The notes under the pieces were generated by a model. That model did not search any database. It saw only the letters and a list, made by a program, of their open reading frames with translations, and was not told the origin of the DNA. Of a DNA stretch of 64,000 nucleotides, positions 51,229 to 64,000 are shown in pieces (position 1 is the stretch's first letter; each line of letters begins with the position of its first letter). The translations under genes and the position numbers were made by a program. The stretch is from Eleginops maclovinus (lineage: Eukaryota; Chordata; Actinopteri; Perciformes; Eleginopidae): positions 17,295,532 through 17,359,531 of the forward strand of contig NC_086350.1 in assembly GCF_036324505.1 (NCBI RefSeq). The letters are read 5' to 3'.

Positions 51229-51583
51229 GGGCGGGCAGCGGGGAGTGTTTAAGTTCTATGATTGGCTGGATCAGCTGTCAATCATCCATCCGGCGGCTCC
51301 GCAGCACCTCCCATAGACTCACAGCGGCAGCGCAGCTTCCGACAATGACATTCAAGGCACTTGCGGCTCGTCTGCAGCGGTAGGAGAAAAGAGAGGAGAA
51401 AGAGAGAACCTCACCTCCTCTAACAGCGAGTGAGGTTGGGCGAAAGACACAGAAAGCGTCAGAGAGAGACCGAGAGGAAGAAAAGAGGCTGTGTGGAGTT
51501 AAGGGAGAGACAACAGCGGCTTGGACCTCCAGCGAGGAGTGTTTAATTCATTTTAAAGTGTCTAATATCCACACAGATTCGAC
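51229..51583 (+). promoter_or_regulatory. brsk2: brsk2 promoter and 5' UTR
   Basis: A GC box GGGCGGG at 51229-51235 and an inverted CCAAT (ATTGG) at 51261-51265 precede a GC- and purine-rich stretch (51300-51560), where base composition changes sharply from the AT-rich upstream DNA. There is no TATA box. A short upstream frame of 12 codons, MTFKALAARLQR, occupies 51345-51383 if transcription starts before it. The start site is not determinable here. Confidence 0.5.
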
Positions 51584-51677
51584 ATGTCATCGTCCGGTAA
51601 AGACAACAGCGGTGCCCAACATGCCAATTACGTGGGACCTTACCGTTTGGAGAAGACGCTCGGGAAAGGACAGACAG
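51584..51677 (+). CDS. brsk2: BRSK2 (SAD-A serine/threonine kinase), first coding exon only
   Basis: ATG at 51584 begins [16 protein letters not shown], followed by [16 protein letters not shown]. The exon ends in phase 1 at the donor ACAG|GTTAGT (51677/51678). Human BRSK2 starts MTSTGKDGGAQHAQY with the same [16 protein letters not shown], which contains the kinase glycine loop GKGQTG. BRSK1 has a long His/Pro insertion here that is absent, so BRSK2 is preferred. BRSK2 is an AMPK-related kinase activated by LKB1. It acts in neurons on polarity, axon specification and presynaptic vesicle clustering, phosphorylating tau-type substrates. The rest of the kinase domain, UBA and KA1 domains must lie beyond the right edge; I did not find the expected LVKLGVH exon in the window. 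Confidence 0.93.
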
Positions 51678-53882
51678 GTTAGTTGGGACAGCTTGCTCAT
51701 TGCATCCCCTTTTTAATTGCACAATTTATTTTCGATGCGCTCCGCAGCGAGTTGAAATTTGGCCGGCTGGGTGTCTGCAGGTGAAAAACTAACCGCTTAC
51801 TTGCAAACACCTGCCAAGCATTGGAGTGAATTATTTCGGGGTTTGTTTTTTCTTCGGCAATCTGACATGATCATTGTTCACACAGTGGGACGAGGGGGAA
51901 GGAGGGGTGGATTTAGTCGCTTTACATGGGTTTGTTGGTTGTGCGTTGGCGTTGGACTGGGTGTGTGTATCACAGCAACGTGGTGGACACCATCCAACCC
52001 CGAACATGGTGACTGTGATGTGCTGTGGAAATTAACTTTTCGTATCCCCTGTTTGAGTGTGTGTGTGTGTGTCCTGTGATTGGAGGACAACGCCGTTAAT
52101 CCCGATTTGCCTGATACATTGATCTATTCTTAGTCCTTGGGCAGGTAGGCACTGAGGCAGGCGTCTCTATAGGCTCTGACTGCAATACGTGGGTTTCCAC
52201 CGAAATAAAGGGTCCCACCTTCACAGATAACACCATAGGCTGCTTGCAGAGCTGGAAAGAGCTACACTGAATTGTATTGTATTTACCCTAGGATATGAAA
52301 CTAGGCTTCCTTAATAAGGAGCACATGCTTCATTAAAGCAAAGACAGCAATGACACTGCAGTTTGTCAAAGTTGCATAGCAATTTAAGAGGAGTTAATTA
52401 TCTTAATATTTCATGCTATTTTGCAGTTGATGCTTGAATGTGTGTGTGTTTCCTATACAGTATTTCAGCCTTGTTGTGAGCATGGGTGTTCACAGTGAGA
52501 ATGCAGCCAGAGGAGCCATGTGAAAGGAGAGGCAGGCACAGCCCTGTGCATAGGCAGAGATGGCAGGAGTGATGCAGCATGCTCTGTAAGCTCACCACCC
52601 TTAAATAGAGAAAGAGAGAGTCAGAGACTTTTCCTCTCCTCTTCTGCAAGAGATTTTCATCCCATCTGCTGCCTAAAACGGCTACAATAGGCGTTGCTTC
52701 CCTCTACCCGCTCCATCTGGTCATGCTGAGCATCAGTGTGTGCATGTGTGTGTGTTTTCTCAGACAGTATGCTTTCTTGAAATATTCTCCTCTGTCACTT
52801 CATTCACCTGGCGAGTCCCTCCATTTTCATTGATGGAGTTAGTCTGGTTGCCTTTCCATGGTGTCAATGTGTGCATATGCCTTACTTGGACTTTAGGTCA
52901 GTGCATGACATGTTAGGTGACACACAACTCCCAAAATATGCAGCAATCATACTCAGCATAGCTCTACTTGCAATGCAAAATACCTGACATATCTGCAGCG
53001 TGATGTTCCAGCTGGCTTTTTCCTACCAAATGCAGTATTAAAACACATTGGCTTGTTTCCCTTTCTCCTGCTACTCGTATTTAATCATTTGTGTTTATAG
53101 GAGGATCTCTCTCACAGCCAGACTCCACTCTTTTTCTGATAGCTCTCAAGAGTCTAATGGCTGTTTATTGTGGCATAAAGCTGGCACTATTGTCTGCTAT
53201 GTACAGACATGTAATGATACAGTGACTGAGATCATGTACGGCTCAGGCTGTAACGATGTGAATGTCGAGGCAGGTTTGGCTGCATTTTTCCTGCCAGCCT
53301 CAGATGTCAAATGATAGGAAACGAAGTGATCTGCAGGTCAGCGTGGATCATGACTTCAAGCTGCTACAAATCAAACAACTCTGACAAATCAATGTTTCAC
53401 TTAGAGACATTTCAGATCAAATCTATTAATTTTGAATGCTTTTGGGCCTGGTTTTTCAATTACACATTCATGTTTCAAATGTGAGATAGCAATAATGGCG
53501 CCCTGCTTTATGCGAGTGTTGTGTTCGAAAAATCATTTGGTTACTGGCGTCTGTGTAGCTATTCCGCGCCAAACCTATTCAGATTAATGGCGGCGCATAA
53601 TATCCCAGTCACCCATTAACCATTCGCATAATCTGTTAGATCTCTTTCCCAGGCCCCACGGAAAGGGTTGGCCCGGCAACTGTGTTCGCCCAATGGGCCG
53701 GGCTCAATGTTGAGTGGCAGATGGGACCGTCCAGTGGATTAAATCCCCTGTGAGCTTTCCCAGGCTGCGTTTGGCCGGTATTATTAGAAGTGGAGAAAGC
53801 GGAAGGACTCTGGTTGATCTGGCTGTCCTGCTCAGAGGAGTGGTGCTGTTCCGTGTTCATTAAGTGATTAGGCCATGTTCTG

Positions 53883-54018
<136 letters not shown>

Positions 54019-57000
54019 CCACCACAATGCTTCTGATTTGGCTTCCTGATCTAATCCCCTACACAGCCAAAGTCTCCTCGGCTCTCACTCACACGCTCAC
54101 GTGGCCCAGAGGTATTGTGGGTTGGCCCACTCTAGCTTATCAATTTAGCACCTCTCTGTTACGGTAGAAAATAAAATGCATTGGAAAGGTAAAACAACAA
54201 CAACATAAGCAGTACGATGGCTCTTTTTGAAAACTTATTGTGGCTCAGTTTACACCAGACTTGTCGTGTGTATGATTCCCTCTGTATCAGGTGTGCATTG
54301 GGGACTGTCTATAGATATGGAGTGTCTGCATGGCTGGCTACTGATTGGGACTAAAGCCACAGAAACATGGAGGCCATTTTTTAATCCAAAGAAAGTCATT
54401 GTGTTTGAATGATTGAACTGGACCACGATTTTTTTTCAAGCAGAATCGTAGTGTATGAATACATCAACATCAGAGCAGCTTCTTCATAACTCATGACTGT
54501 AACACTGCCAAATTGCCAATGAACTTTCTGTTTCTACCAAACATTAATTTAGCCCCATGATATGCCTCTTGTATAATGCACTGTGTTTGACTCAAGCCTC
54601 GAACTTGACAACTGAGGAAACATTTGTTGAAGTTGAGACCTCCCTTTTGAGTGTTTTTTAGGGTTTGGAGTAACAGCTTTTATGTGTTTAAGAATTGTAA
54701 AGCTTTGTTTGACAGGGCTAAAGATTGTGGATTTGTGTTTTTTCCAGTGCCATGACTTAAGTCAGGCTGAATCACTGCTGTGTTCCGCTAATGCTTCAGA
54801 AAACACCACCGTGATTTGCCTTTTACTCTTTTCCTAAAGGCTGTTCCTTATTGAATAGAGGCCTATTGTGTGGAAAACACTGCTTGTTAATCCAGTGTAA
54901 GTCCCTGTTTTTTTTTTTTAGACTTAGATATTGACAGGCTAAGAGTTGGAGGTTGACACGTAGGCTCCTTGATTCTTTGATTGACGTGAAATCATCTGTG
55001 CTTCGGGGGCTTTTCTATTGACTGTTCATCTAAAAAAGAGCTGCCTGTGATGTTGTGGTTTGCTCTGTCTTTTTCTATTCTGAGCTCTCTGTTTCTGTCT
55101 ATTTACTGGAGAGTTATTGTTCTGGGTTCACCAGGCTTACAATGCATTTAAGCCAGGGTCCAGCTGTTTTTGTTGTCTCTATGTCAGCAAAGGGCTCGCC
55201 AGTTTGTAACTGTTACTGTGGGTTTCTGTGTTTGGCTGTTTTTGTTGTATGAGGGAGTAAAGGCTCTCATTTGTCTTTCTTTTCATTTATTTACACTTGA
55301 ACACATTAAATGGACCGTTCTGAGAGTCTGTTGTATTGCACGGTAACGTAAAACCGTTAATTCGACGTTGATTGATAGCTGGTGGGTCGGGCATTGGTTA
55401 ACTCAGATCAATGGGCACTCCCAAAGATTTCCTGTCTGGGGGAAGAGATCCATACTGTTTCGCAGCACATGATATCCTGATGATGACAAGTGAGACGGGA
55501 ATGCTCAGTCAATGCTGTCAATGAAAAACCACTTGGCAAATCCACAGATACTAAAGGCATCTGTGTGTGTTGCTTGGGAGCAGTGCAGGTGCTCAAACTC
55601 TCGGTGACCTGGAGCCTCTGTGCCATTAAAATAATCTTGATACCTGTATCGAGCTCAAACACAGGTGTCTATCTCCCCTGTGTTCACAAGATTACCTGGA
55701 AAAAGTTGGCAGCTTTGACCTAAAATTGGGGAGCTGAGGAAATATAAATGAAAGGCTGCGATGATAAACCCATGTTTCAATGGGTCTGCTCAGAGCTTCG
55801 AGTCAGAGAATCCCTGACCCAGTGGCTGTGTCGTGTTGCTCCCAGCTGGGGAGCACCCTGTGTTAGCAAGCTGGATCAGAGCTGTGGAGCAGGAAGCCAA
55901 GCCTGCATGGTCTCAGCTGTTTGACTGTGTGGCTAAAGCCAAAGCCCTGCTCCCTGAGCCCTGAAATGTATCCTAAATGGCGGTAGGGTATTGTGCGAGT
56001 GTGTCTGCTTCAGCTGAGGCATATGTTGGCTATTTGGAAGTGTTTTTTGAATGTGTATGCATTAACATAGAACCGTTGTTGCAACAGCATCATCATTGTT
56101 TCATGGCGCGGCTAAGAAACTTTGCCTGAAGTAAACTGAATCAGGATTAAGCCTGTAGTATATTTGTTTGTGACTTCGGCTGAGGTTATATAATGATGAT
56201 GGTCCCTGTCATTTAGTGCTCCCCTTCTCTCATCAGCATCACTCCATCTCACTCCATCTCTCTCCCTCTATGTCCCTCTTCTGCTCAGTCAAGATTCATA
56301 CAGGGATTCAGCCATGTGGTAAATCAGACAAGACCTCGGTGGAATTGCATCGATTGGGAGGAATGTATGTAGCCAACGATTTTCAGAGATTAATGATGAG
56401 GAAAGAGGTGGAGAATTGGGAGGGGGAGGAGAGAGAGAAGGATAAAGGCAAGAGGATGAGGAGTATAAGAAAGAAACAACATCCTTGGACTGAGAGAGCA
56501 TAAAGCGTTCTTGAACGTTCTGACTGCAATGGAGGTTATTAATTAAGGCGATGTATTGATCACCTCTTCATTATTCTCCCCTCCTCCCGGACTTTCATCT
56601 CTCTATTGCTGACCTCCAGAGGAGAAAAGGGCTCAATCTTTAGATGGGAGGTCAGGGAATAAGTGAAGCACCACTGTGAACAGTCTCTGTGGCCCAACAT
56701 GACCAAGTGTGTGTATTCATGTGTGTATCTTTTGGACAGGCCCCATCGCATTCTATTTGGGTTTCATCTTAACTCTGCACTTCCACTGTCAGTGTTTCTC
56801 TGCCATGCTATACAGTGTGGAGAATCATGTTAGGATGGCATGGTGCTCTGTTCCATTTTCCCTTATTTATACCATGACGCCCTACTCACACATCCATGCA
56901 ACAAACACAATCTGTTCCTCTCACTCTGTCCATCTATTTGTCTTTATCGCAGGCCTGCTCGGCTGCTGTGTTTCATGTAATATGTTATTGCCTCATGCTA

Positions 57001-59237
57001 TTTAAAATTGTATTTTGCTAGTTTTCCAGCACAGCAGTGAGAATGCAAGCAGAAAAACACCATTTCTCTTTTCAGCGGTGCTCCAAATTGTTACAATTAT
57101 GTCTTCTCACTGTTGCTTCAGTATTTTGTTCTTGACATCTCAGTACCTGCCCTAGCCTTGGTGCACTTTTGATGCTGCCAGTCGGCTGGTCATCAAATCA
57201 TCTGCCACATTTTTTGGGTCTTTGTCCACATGACGCATTTTAAGACACAGTATACTAAACGTCTGTGCGCACAGCAGTAGGCTTAATCAGCCTGTTTCTC
57301 TCTCCCTCTCCTTTTTCACCCAGCTCAGATTAACTCTTGCTTAGCTGCCTGTCTGGCTCTGACTGTGAGAATGCTGGGTTGGTTGCCAAGGTTGGTTGTC
57401 TGGTTGTCATGGTTTCCCTGCTACTTGCTGTTTCCCAGTCTGCCCTCATGAAGAAAGAAAGGGAATGCTCTCTCTCTCCTCTCTTACTGACTCTCTCATG
57501 ATAACTCTCACTCTGGAAGTGGCTGCTATCTGAAATCTACTTTAATCGTACTTTCGATACATGCAACTTTCTCTTTATCTTTCTTTTTTCTGTTTATCTG
57601 CCTTGGAAATGAGAATGTGTATGAACGTATGATGGCGTTTTTAAAGGTGTGCTGTATGTGTGTGTATGTCGTGTGCTTGTGCGTGTGCTCAGACATACGG
57701 TCATGGATCAGACAAGCTTGCCCTGCTCTGTGCTCTGCACTGTGTGCTGTGTTCCCATTTAAATCTGGGAGATTAGCACATGTGGGGAGCCTCGGCTTTA
57801 GTTGCTGTCAGCTCAGCTAGCATTGGCAGGCTGTCCTCTGATCAGGGGGGAAGCGCTGTGTTCACCCCCCCATTGCTGTCTGCCCTGCTGTACTTTATTC
57901 ATTAATAAATAGATGGCTGGGCTGGTGACCTTGACTTTGGGACAGTTTTTTAACTGCTGCAGCACACTTATACAATTCACACAGCAGCATTTACCATAGC
58001 CCTGCGTTGCAAAAGACTTCAGAAATAAAGTGTACAATATGGTTAATATCTGCAACACTATATGGTAAACTAATATTATAAACTCCCCAAATATTAAACT
58101 AAATTAATCGTGTGTTATTACTCTGCCCTTAACATTTTGTGTACGATATACCTGTTGGTATATTTAAAACATTTTCTTGTGATTTATTTGTGTTTAAAAT
58201 TCTAATAGATATATTTGTTAATTATCTTTTACTTAAGTTTTGGAAGTGAATATTTATCCAGGTAGTTGGATAAAATGATTTATTGAGAAAATTGCATACT
58301 AAAGCATTTTTCTATTAAATAAATACATATGGTATTTAGAGTACATCAAGTGTAAAGATAAGTAATGTAGGCTACACAGAAAATTCTATTTACAACCTGT
58401 TTAAATTTAAATGTTTAGCCAAATGGGCCATTTAACTTGGGAAGCCTTTCCATTAAAATAATATCACATCACATATCAAGATTTAGTGGAGTAACACTGC
58501 AACTCCAGAGTGAATACAGTAAATGAATGCCTTTTTAAATTACATTAAAAAGTGCCTTTGCTTCAGCAGACCTGCTGGCAACTCTCCCTGGACTGTTTTC
58601 CCAGAAAAACTCCATGAATGAAAATGCGCACTCATTTACTGTGTGCAGTGTATCCCAGATGGCCGGGGCAGGATAATTGTGATGCATTCATAGTTTTTCA
58701 CCGCCACTCGCTCTGTTGTCTGCTTTTTAGGCTATGAAGCACATTGTCCGTGCCTGAAAAACACCTGAGACGTGGCTTGGCATATGAAGTAAAGCAGACA
58801 GCCCTCGATGTGATCGGTTTAGATGAGCATGACTGGTCACAAACCAACAACCTGCGCTGGCTGCTTGTCTCTGTGGCACTGGCTTATGACATTTGGCCAG
58901 GCTAAAGAGAATTTGCCAGGTTGACTTCTTTTACCTCCTGCAATATCAGTTATTCATTGAGAGGGGAAGCAGGGCTGGTTCAGTTTGCTATTCTCATGAC
59001 GATTGGAAGTGTTGTTACCAGTTTACAGAAAAAACACCTGGATGGCAGGTGTAACGGCATCAGTGGTCCAGCCAAGAAAAACAGTTTGTTGTGTTTGCTT
59101 TTTCCGTGTTGCCGCTTCATCAGCGAATAGGTCAGTGCTCTGAGGCTGCTGCCAGGTCGAATTCTCTACCATGACTATGTATAAGTATGAACTCGGATCA
59201 CAGGGAGATGTCATACTTGAAGCAGAGAGCCCAGTGT

Positions 59238-59300
59238 GTGTGTGTGTGTGTGTGTGTTTGTGTGTCTGTGTGTGTGTCTGTGTGTCTGTGTGTCTGTGTC
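59238..59300 (+). repeat. Imperfect (TG)n / TGTGTC tract
   Basis: TG repeats interrupted by TTTG and TCTG words over about 60 bp, inside brsk2 intron 1. Confidence 0.9.
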
Positions 59301-62300
59301 CTGAATTTTGGGTTCAGCCCATGCTACTTCCCTCCAAACCACGCTCTCCGATTTGGATTGTTTGCCCCATTTCTATTGGCTAACAATTCTCCAGCAAGCA
59401 TTCAGATCTTCTCCATGTTGTAACTTCTTCTAATGGGGGGTCGTGGTAAACTTGAGAAACCCCCAAAACATCTTAAGATCAGGGGCTGTGTATAATGTAT
59501 AATCAGAACCAAACAATTTGCTCTCATTTGACCTGAACAGAAATCTTGCATAAATTCTATCAATAGCAGGTTTAAAAACCTATCATTATTCATTACAATT
59601 TTTTTTAAAATCTTTTTCCTTCAATGGGCTCAAATCTGAGTCACTCAATCCAATGTTATCCTGCTGTAAGGTCAGAAGCTGTACTGGAGGCCTTTGTGCC
59701 AGAGGAATAATCAGTCAGTAAAATGACCCTTTGGCCTTTCGCAACACTCTGAGTGCACTCTGTAACTGAAAAAAATGCTTATTTTATGTGTCTTAGTGTA
59801 GTATTATCTTATCCCTTGCTTTCTTTTTTGACACTCTTTTCTGACTAATGAACAGTTGATGGAGTGATTAAGGGAAAGAGCGATGAAGTAGAGAGAGGCT
59901 TCATCTCTTTATCCCAGATGGTTGACTTTTTTCATTTTTTTTTATTCATCAGGAAAAGCTGCTTATTTCTGTGGTGGCTGCTGATGTGTGTTTGTGCTTG
60001 AGCTTGTGTATGTGTGTACTTGTCTGAGAGCTGGTGTTTTAGTGTGCACTGCATGCTCCTGTTTTATGGGGTCTCTGGCAATACATAGCAGGGTCTGAGA
60101 GCTGTAACTCACGGGACACGGATGAACATGAGAGAGACAGAGAGGGGAAGGGGGCAGGCTCAAAAAGGAGACAGTTGCTGAGTGCGAAAAAGAGTCACAG
60201 CGGTAAAGCATCTCTCAGGGTCAGTGCCTCTATTATTATTCAAATCCTGCTCACACAACCACACAGTTGCTCACAGACAGTGCAAAATATGGAGGTATGC
60301 TTGCACAAACGCAGACCCAGGAATGTGCTGTGCAGCAGCAGAGTGGATGCTTTATCACCTCTACAGGAATCCCAGCTCTCCATCTGACTGCAGCAGAGCT
60401 CTGACGTCATCAGTTGAGGAAATGCACCCACAGCAGGAAGAACTGCTCACAGTACAGAGCCTGAGGACGCACACACACAAGCACACGCACACCCTTCCCC
60501 GTGCCTTTAGGACAATTAGGAAGCTGCCTCCTCCATCCTTCTTTTCTGTCCTCTGTTTAACCTCACAAGAGTTTACCTGACAGGGATAGCACTTGGCGTA
60601 GCATTCAATACAGTTAGTGTATATTAAGCCGTATTGATGAAGTTACTTGCATTTAAAAAAAACATATATATAATATAGCGGCCTCAGAAACACATTTCCA
60701 TGTGCTAACTCGCATGCTGAGGAGTGTTTCTTTGCCCGAGTAAGTTAGTATTTTGGTTGTTCAGCTGTGTTAGCTGCCCTCAGTGCTTTTTTGATACATT
60801 ATGGTTTGTATAATGAGAGCATGAATGTGAGCCAATAGTGCATGTCCATTTGTCTATGTCCATGCCTGTGTGGGTTTTGGAAAAACTGACGACATATGCA
60901 GCCCTGCGTGCGTGTGACACCGCATTACTCATGCGAGTGTATTATTATGACCATTATGACAGTTACTTTTCTCTTTGGGTAATGCACTCTGTATTCGTTT
61001 GCTTTGATGGACATGCAGTAGCAGATTTCTCTGGGCCTATTTTGGAAATAGGGGCTGTTATAGAACATTTTTTGAGCTGCTCATCTTATCTTTTAAGAAC
61101 ACATGGATCAAACAAACAGCAATGACATTATTGTAAGGTTATATGCAGAAGATAACATTGTGTCATGCTCATTCTCTCATAATAGTTGATGAATTCCTGC
61201 GTTTAAACGTCTTACATTTTAAGCATTTCATTCCATATTGGCTGGTATTGCTTATGTAACTTAAAAACAATAAAAACTGCTTTCCTTTTTGTAAACCAAA
61301 GACATTAAATATTATGATTACCTTAATAGACAAACACCTCCCCCTTCTTTAATACCTCTGTAACCATTATTCCGCTTTTCCTACTTGCACTGCAACCCCC
61401 CTCTTTCTTGACCCTTCTGCCTCCTGCTCCCTCGTTTCCTCGCTTGCTACCTAATGGAGGTACTCCCCTGCAGCCGGCAAGCCTCTCACCATTCTCCTCA
61501 GGTAGGGCTCATTTCATGCAGGTTGATTAGATTTCATTGGGAGCAGTTCCAGGCCGGATAAGCCAGAGTGTTGTGGGCCTGCACAATAGCAGAAGGAATT
61601 CAATTAAACCTATACATACACTCTCTTGCAGTATATACCTGCCAATCTGATCACACGCAAGGGCACATAACATGTACTATGTTTGCACACTCATTTCATA
61701 TTTCTCAGTTTCACATTCGAAACGGGTACACAGGCAATTATGAATGTAAAAAAAAATGCAGATTCACATCTGATACTGTAGGTATTCATATTATGGAGGC
61801 TATGCACTTGTATATAGAGCATGAATCACCTCCTTCCCTTTTCTGTTCTGTCTCAATACTTTCCCACTGTGAAGGAAAAAAAGAAACTGTAGCACTGAAA
61901 ATAGCAACTCGCATACATAACCATTCGGTAGTATTTGTGTTAATGGGCTAATTTGATGTGAAAGGAGACTATCATAGTACATCTAATGGAAGAAGCATAT
62001 TCTGTGTTGGCTTTATGGGCCAGAGCTGGTAATTGCTTTTAAAGAATGAGCTGAATGTATCATCATAGGTCATTCAGCCTAACCACAGGGGAAGATGGCA
62101 ATTGTAATAGGACATCGATATCAGTAAAATGTGTATGTGTGTGAATTTCTCATATTTTATCATTTGCCATTACATTGCTTTGCACTAGTGATGCCACAAC
62201 ATTATTGTTTTATAAATATGTATGCAGTTTGGGCAATATTTAATAAATAATGCATTGGTAGCAGTCTACAAATTTAAAGTATGTATACATTGTTGTTTTA

Positions 62301-62304
62301 TGTA

Positions 62305-62308
<4 letters not shown>

Positions 62309-62340
<32 letters not shown>
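62309..62340 (+). repeat. Short (TG)n microsatellite
   Basis: About 15 TG units followed by TATGTATATA, inside brsk2 intron 1. Confidence 0.97.
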
Positions 62341-62345
<5 letters not shown>

Positions 62346-64000
62346 ATATAAAGGTGGTTGTTTTCATGTTTGATATTTTCCTACTTTCCATGGTTTTAAA
62401 TAAGGTACATTGGAATAGCCCAGTGCTCCATCCCTCCTAATGGGAAATTGTTGCTTGATTGTTATTCGGAAAGGTAATAGCTTTAAAGTTAGTTGGACTG
62501 AAGGGAGGCCTCATCTTTTCTGCTGTAAATGGAAAACATTGGTGTAGTTGGCTCATGATTCAAATGCCCTAAAGCTTGTGTATGTATGACTCGTGCTTAT
62601 TAGGCTTGCAATGGATCTGAATTTATTACTCCGTCTTTGCCAGTGTCATAATACCTCAAACTACTATACTCACGTCTTAATGAGACTTTATGAAATATTA
62701 AAACCGTTACCTGGGGGTGAATTGTCTTTGTGTGAGCCCAGCTCTGCTGACTGCAGATTGGCACTTTTTGATCTCTCTCTTAGCACTGACAAATGCAGCT
62801 TGACAAGAGACAGACAGACACACAGGAACACATTTACATGCACCTGCAGACAGCTGTGATTTGAGTCGGCATAATGATGTGTTATTTCAGTTTTCAAAAT
62901 CCCAGCTGATGATGAGTCCAGGCTAGATGAGGCTCATTAAACCAGAAAGAGATTTTCTTGTTGGCTGGGTGTGTGTGTTAGCCTTACTCTGGGCCTCCTC
63001 TCTGTTTATTTCATTCTCTGCCTTTTTTTTCTTTGTCTGTCTCTCCCTAAGTGCAACACTAAATCTAGCAGACCTTTTTAATTAAAAGTCACATTTTCTC
63101 TGCCTTAAACACAATATAAATAGGCTGAGGAGACAAAAACAAATGCGCACACACACCTGTCTCCTACTAAAGCTATACAGTAAACTACATATCAAACTAA
63201 AGCAAAAAAAAAAGGAGAGTTAACTTTGAGATCACCACCTGATTCCTCATGCCTTTAAATATCCCACTTGCCCAGGCTAGGTAGTTAATATACCCCCATT
63301 GTGTGCTTTGACTTTAGGAGAAGACCTTCCCTCCTGCCCTTATCTCCTTTGAAGAGCTATTAAATGAAGTGTTCTTGTTCCCTGTGAATCACACCGAAGC
63401 AGCTTCTACGTCACATGTGAGAAGTCTCATGTATGAGGGCACAAAGATGAGAGAAGAGTACCGAGAGCTCACAGAGGCCCTTCCCTGGGGCCTGGGATGT
63501 GTGTCCAGACTATGGAGTGATTCATTTAGCGAGTCTCAGGACGCATATCCCACCTCTTCTGGATCACACAGAGGCTCCCCACAAGACGTGGCCCTTGCCT
63601 TTACATGTGCCTCATACACGTGTCTCTGATTTCTCACGGCGAGGCTAAGAGTGGTTTGTGGAGAGGTGGAGAAGGGTCCTTCATCTATCTGGCTGTGCAT
63701 AAGCAGTCCCGTATAAGGTGATTACTGATCTCCCCTTGGGCGCTTTCACAGTTTAATGGCTGAAGGAAACGATAAGGGCTTCGAGGCAGCTTGTATTCCA
63801 ATACATGTTAAAACAAAAAGAAATATTTGTATAATCTTGCATGTTTGTTTAGTTTTAGCAACCTTTCTTTGTGCATGTGTTCTAACCCTAGACACAAAGA
63901 GGTTACAGTGCACCCTCAACCCGTCATTCGAAAAATTCACACTAGCATTCAACACTCCCATACCCCCTCTCGCACATACGTGTGCATGCATGCAGATCCT

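Overview
The window is nuclear genomic DNA from a ray-finned fish, most likely a percomorph-type teleost. Genes are split into small exons with GT/AG introns. Long pure (AC)n/(GT)n microsatellites are abundant. The encoded proteins are close to vertebrate LRRC56, HRAS, TSG101, LDHA and BRSK2. The species cannot be named from the sequence alone. All assignments come from reading translated exons against family knowledge; no searches were run.

Layout. (1) 0.9-4.4 kb, minus strand: five coding exons and one probable 5' UTR exon of lrrc56, a ciliary leucine-rich-repeat protein; its 3' part runs off the left edge. (2) 5.4-21.7 kb, plus strand: a complete hras gene, divergent from lrrc56. It has four coding exons (189 aa), a probable noncoding first exon, an intron 5 nt after the stop codon, and a long 3' UTR. 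(3) 22.4-23.8 kb, plus strand: a compact six-exon gene for a 191-aa protein that is essentially only a UEV (inactive E2-like) domain. It sits where mammals have UEVLD but has no LDH domain. (4) 24.4-31.3 kb, plus strand: complete tsg101 (390 aa, ten coding exons), the ESCRT-I subunit. (5) 31.7-38.5 kb, minus strand: complete ldha (332 aa, seven coding exons plus a noncoding exon 1), convergent with tsg101. (6) 38.5-51.2 kb: about 13 kb with no supported gene, rich in microsatellites. (7) 51.2-64 kb, plus strand: promoter and first coding exon of brsk2 (SAD-A kinase), followed by at least 12.3 kb of intron 1 running off the right edge.

The genes do not form one pathway. The order combines two human 11p15 neighbourhoods: LRRC56-HRAS with BRSK2 (11p15.5), and UEVLD-TSG101-LDHA (11p15.1). 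The most interesting items are the UEV-only gene, UG repeats at two hras 3' splice sites, complementary CA and UG tracts in hras intron 1, a perfect 42-bp palindrome in tsg101 intron 1, and a pair of related TTAA-flanked MITE-like elements. I found no clear evidence of a wholly new system; the UEV-only gene is the nearest candidate.
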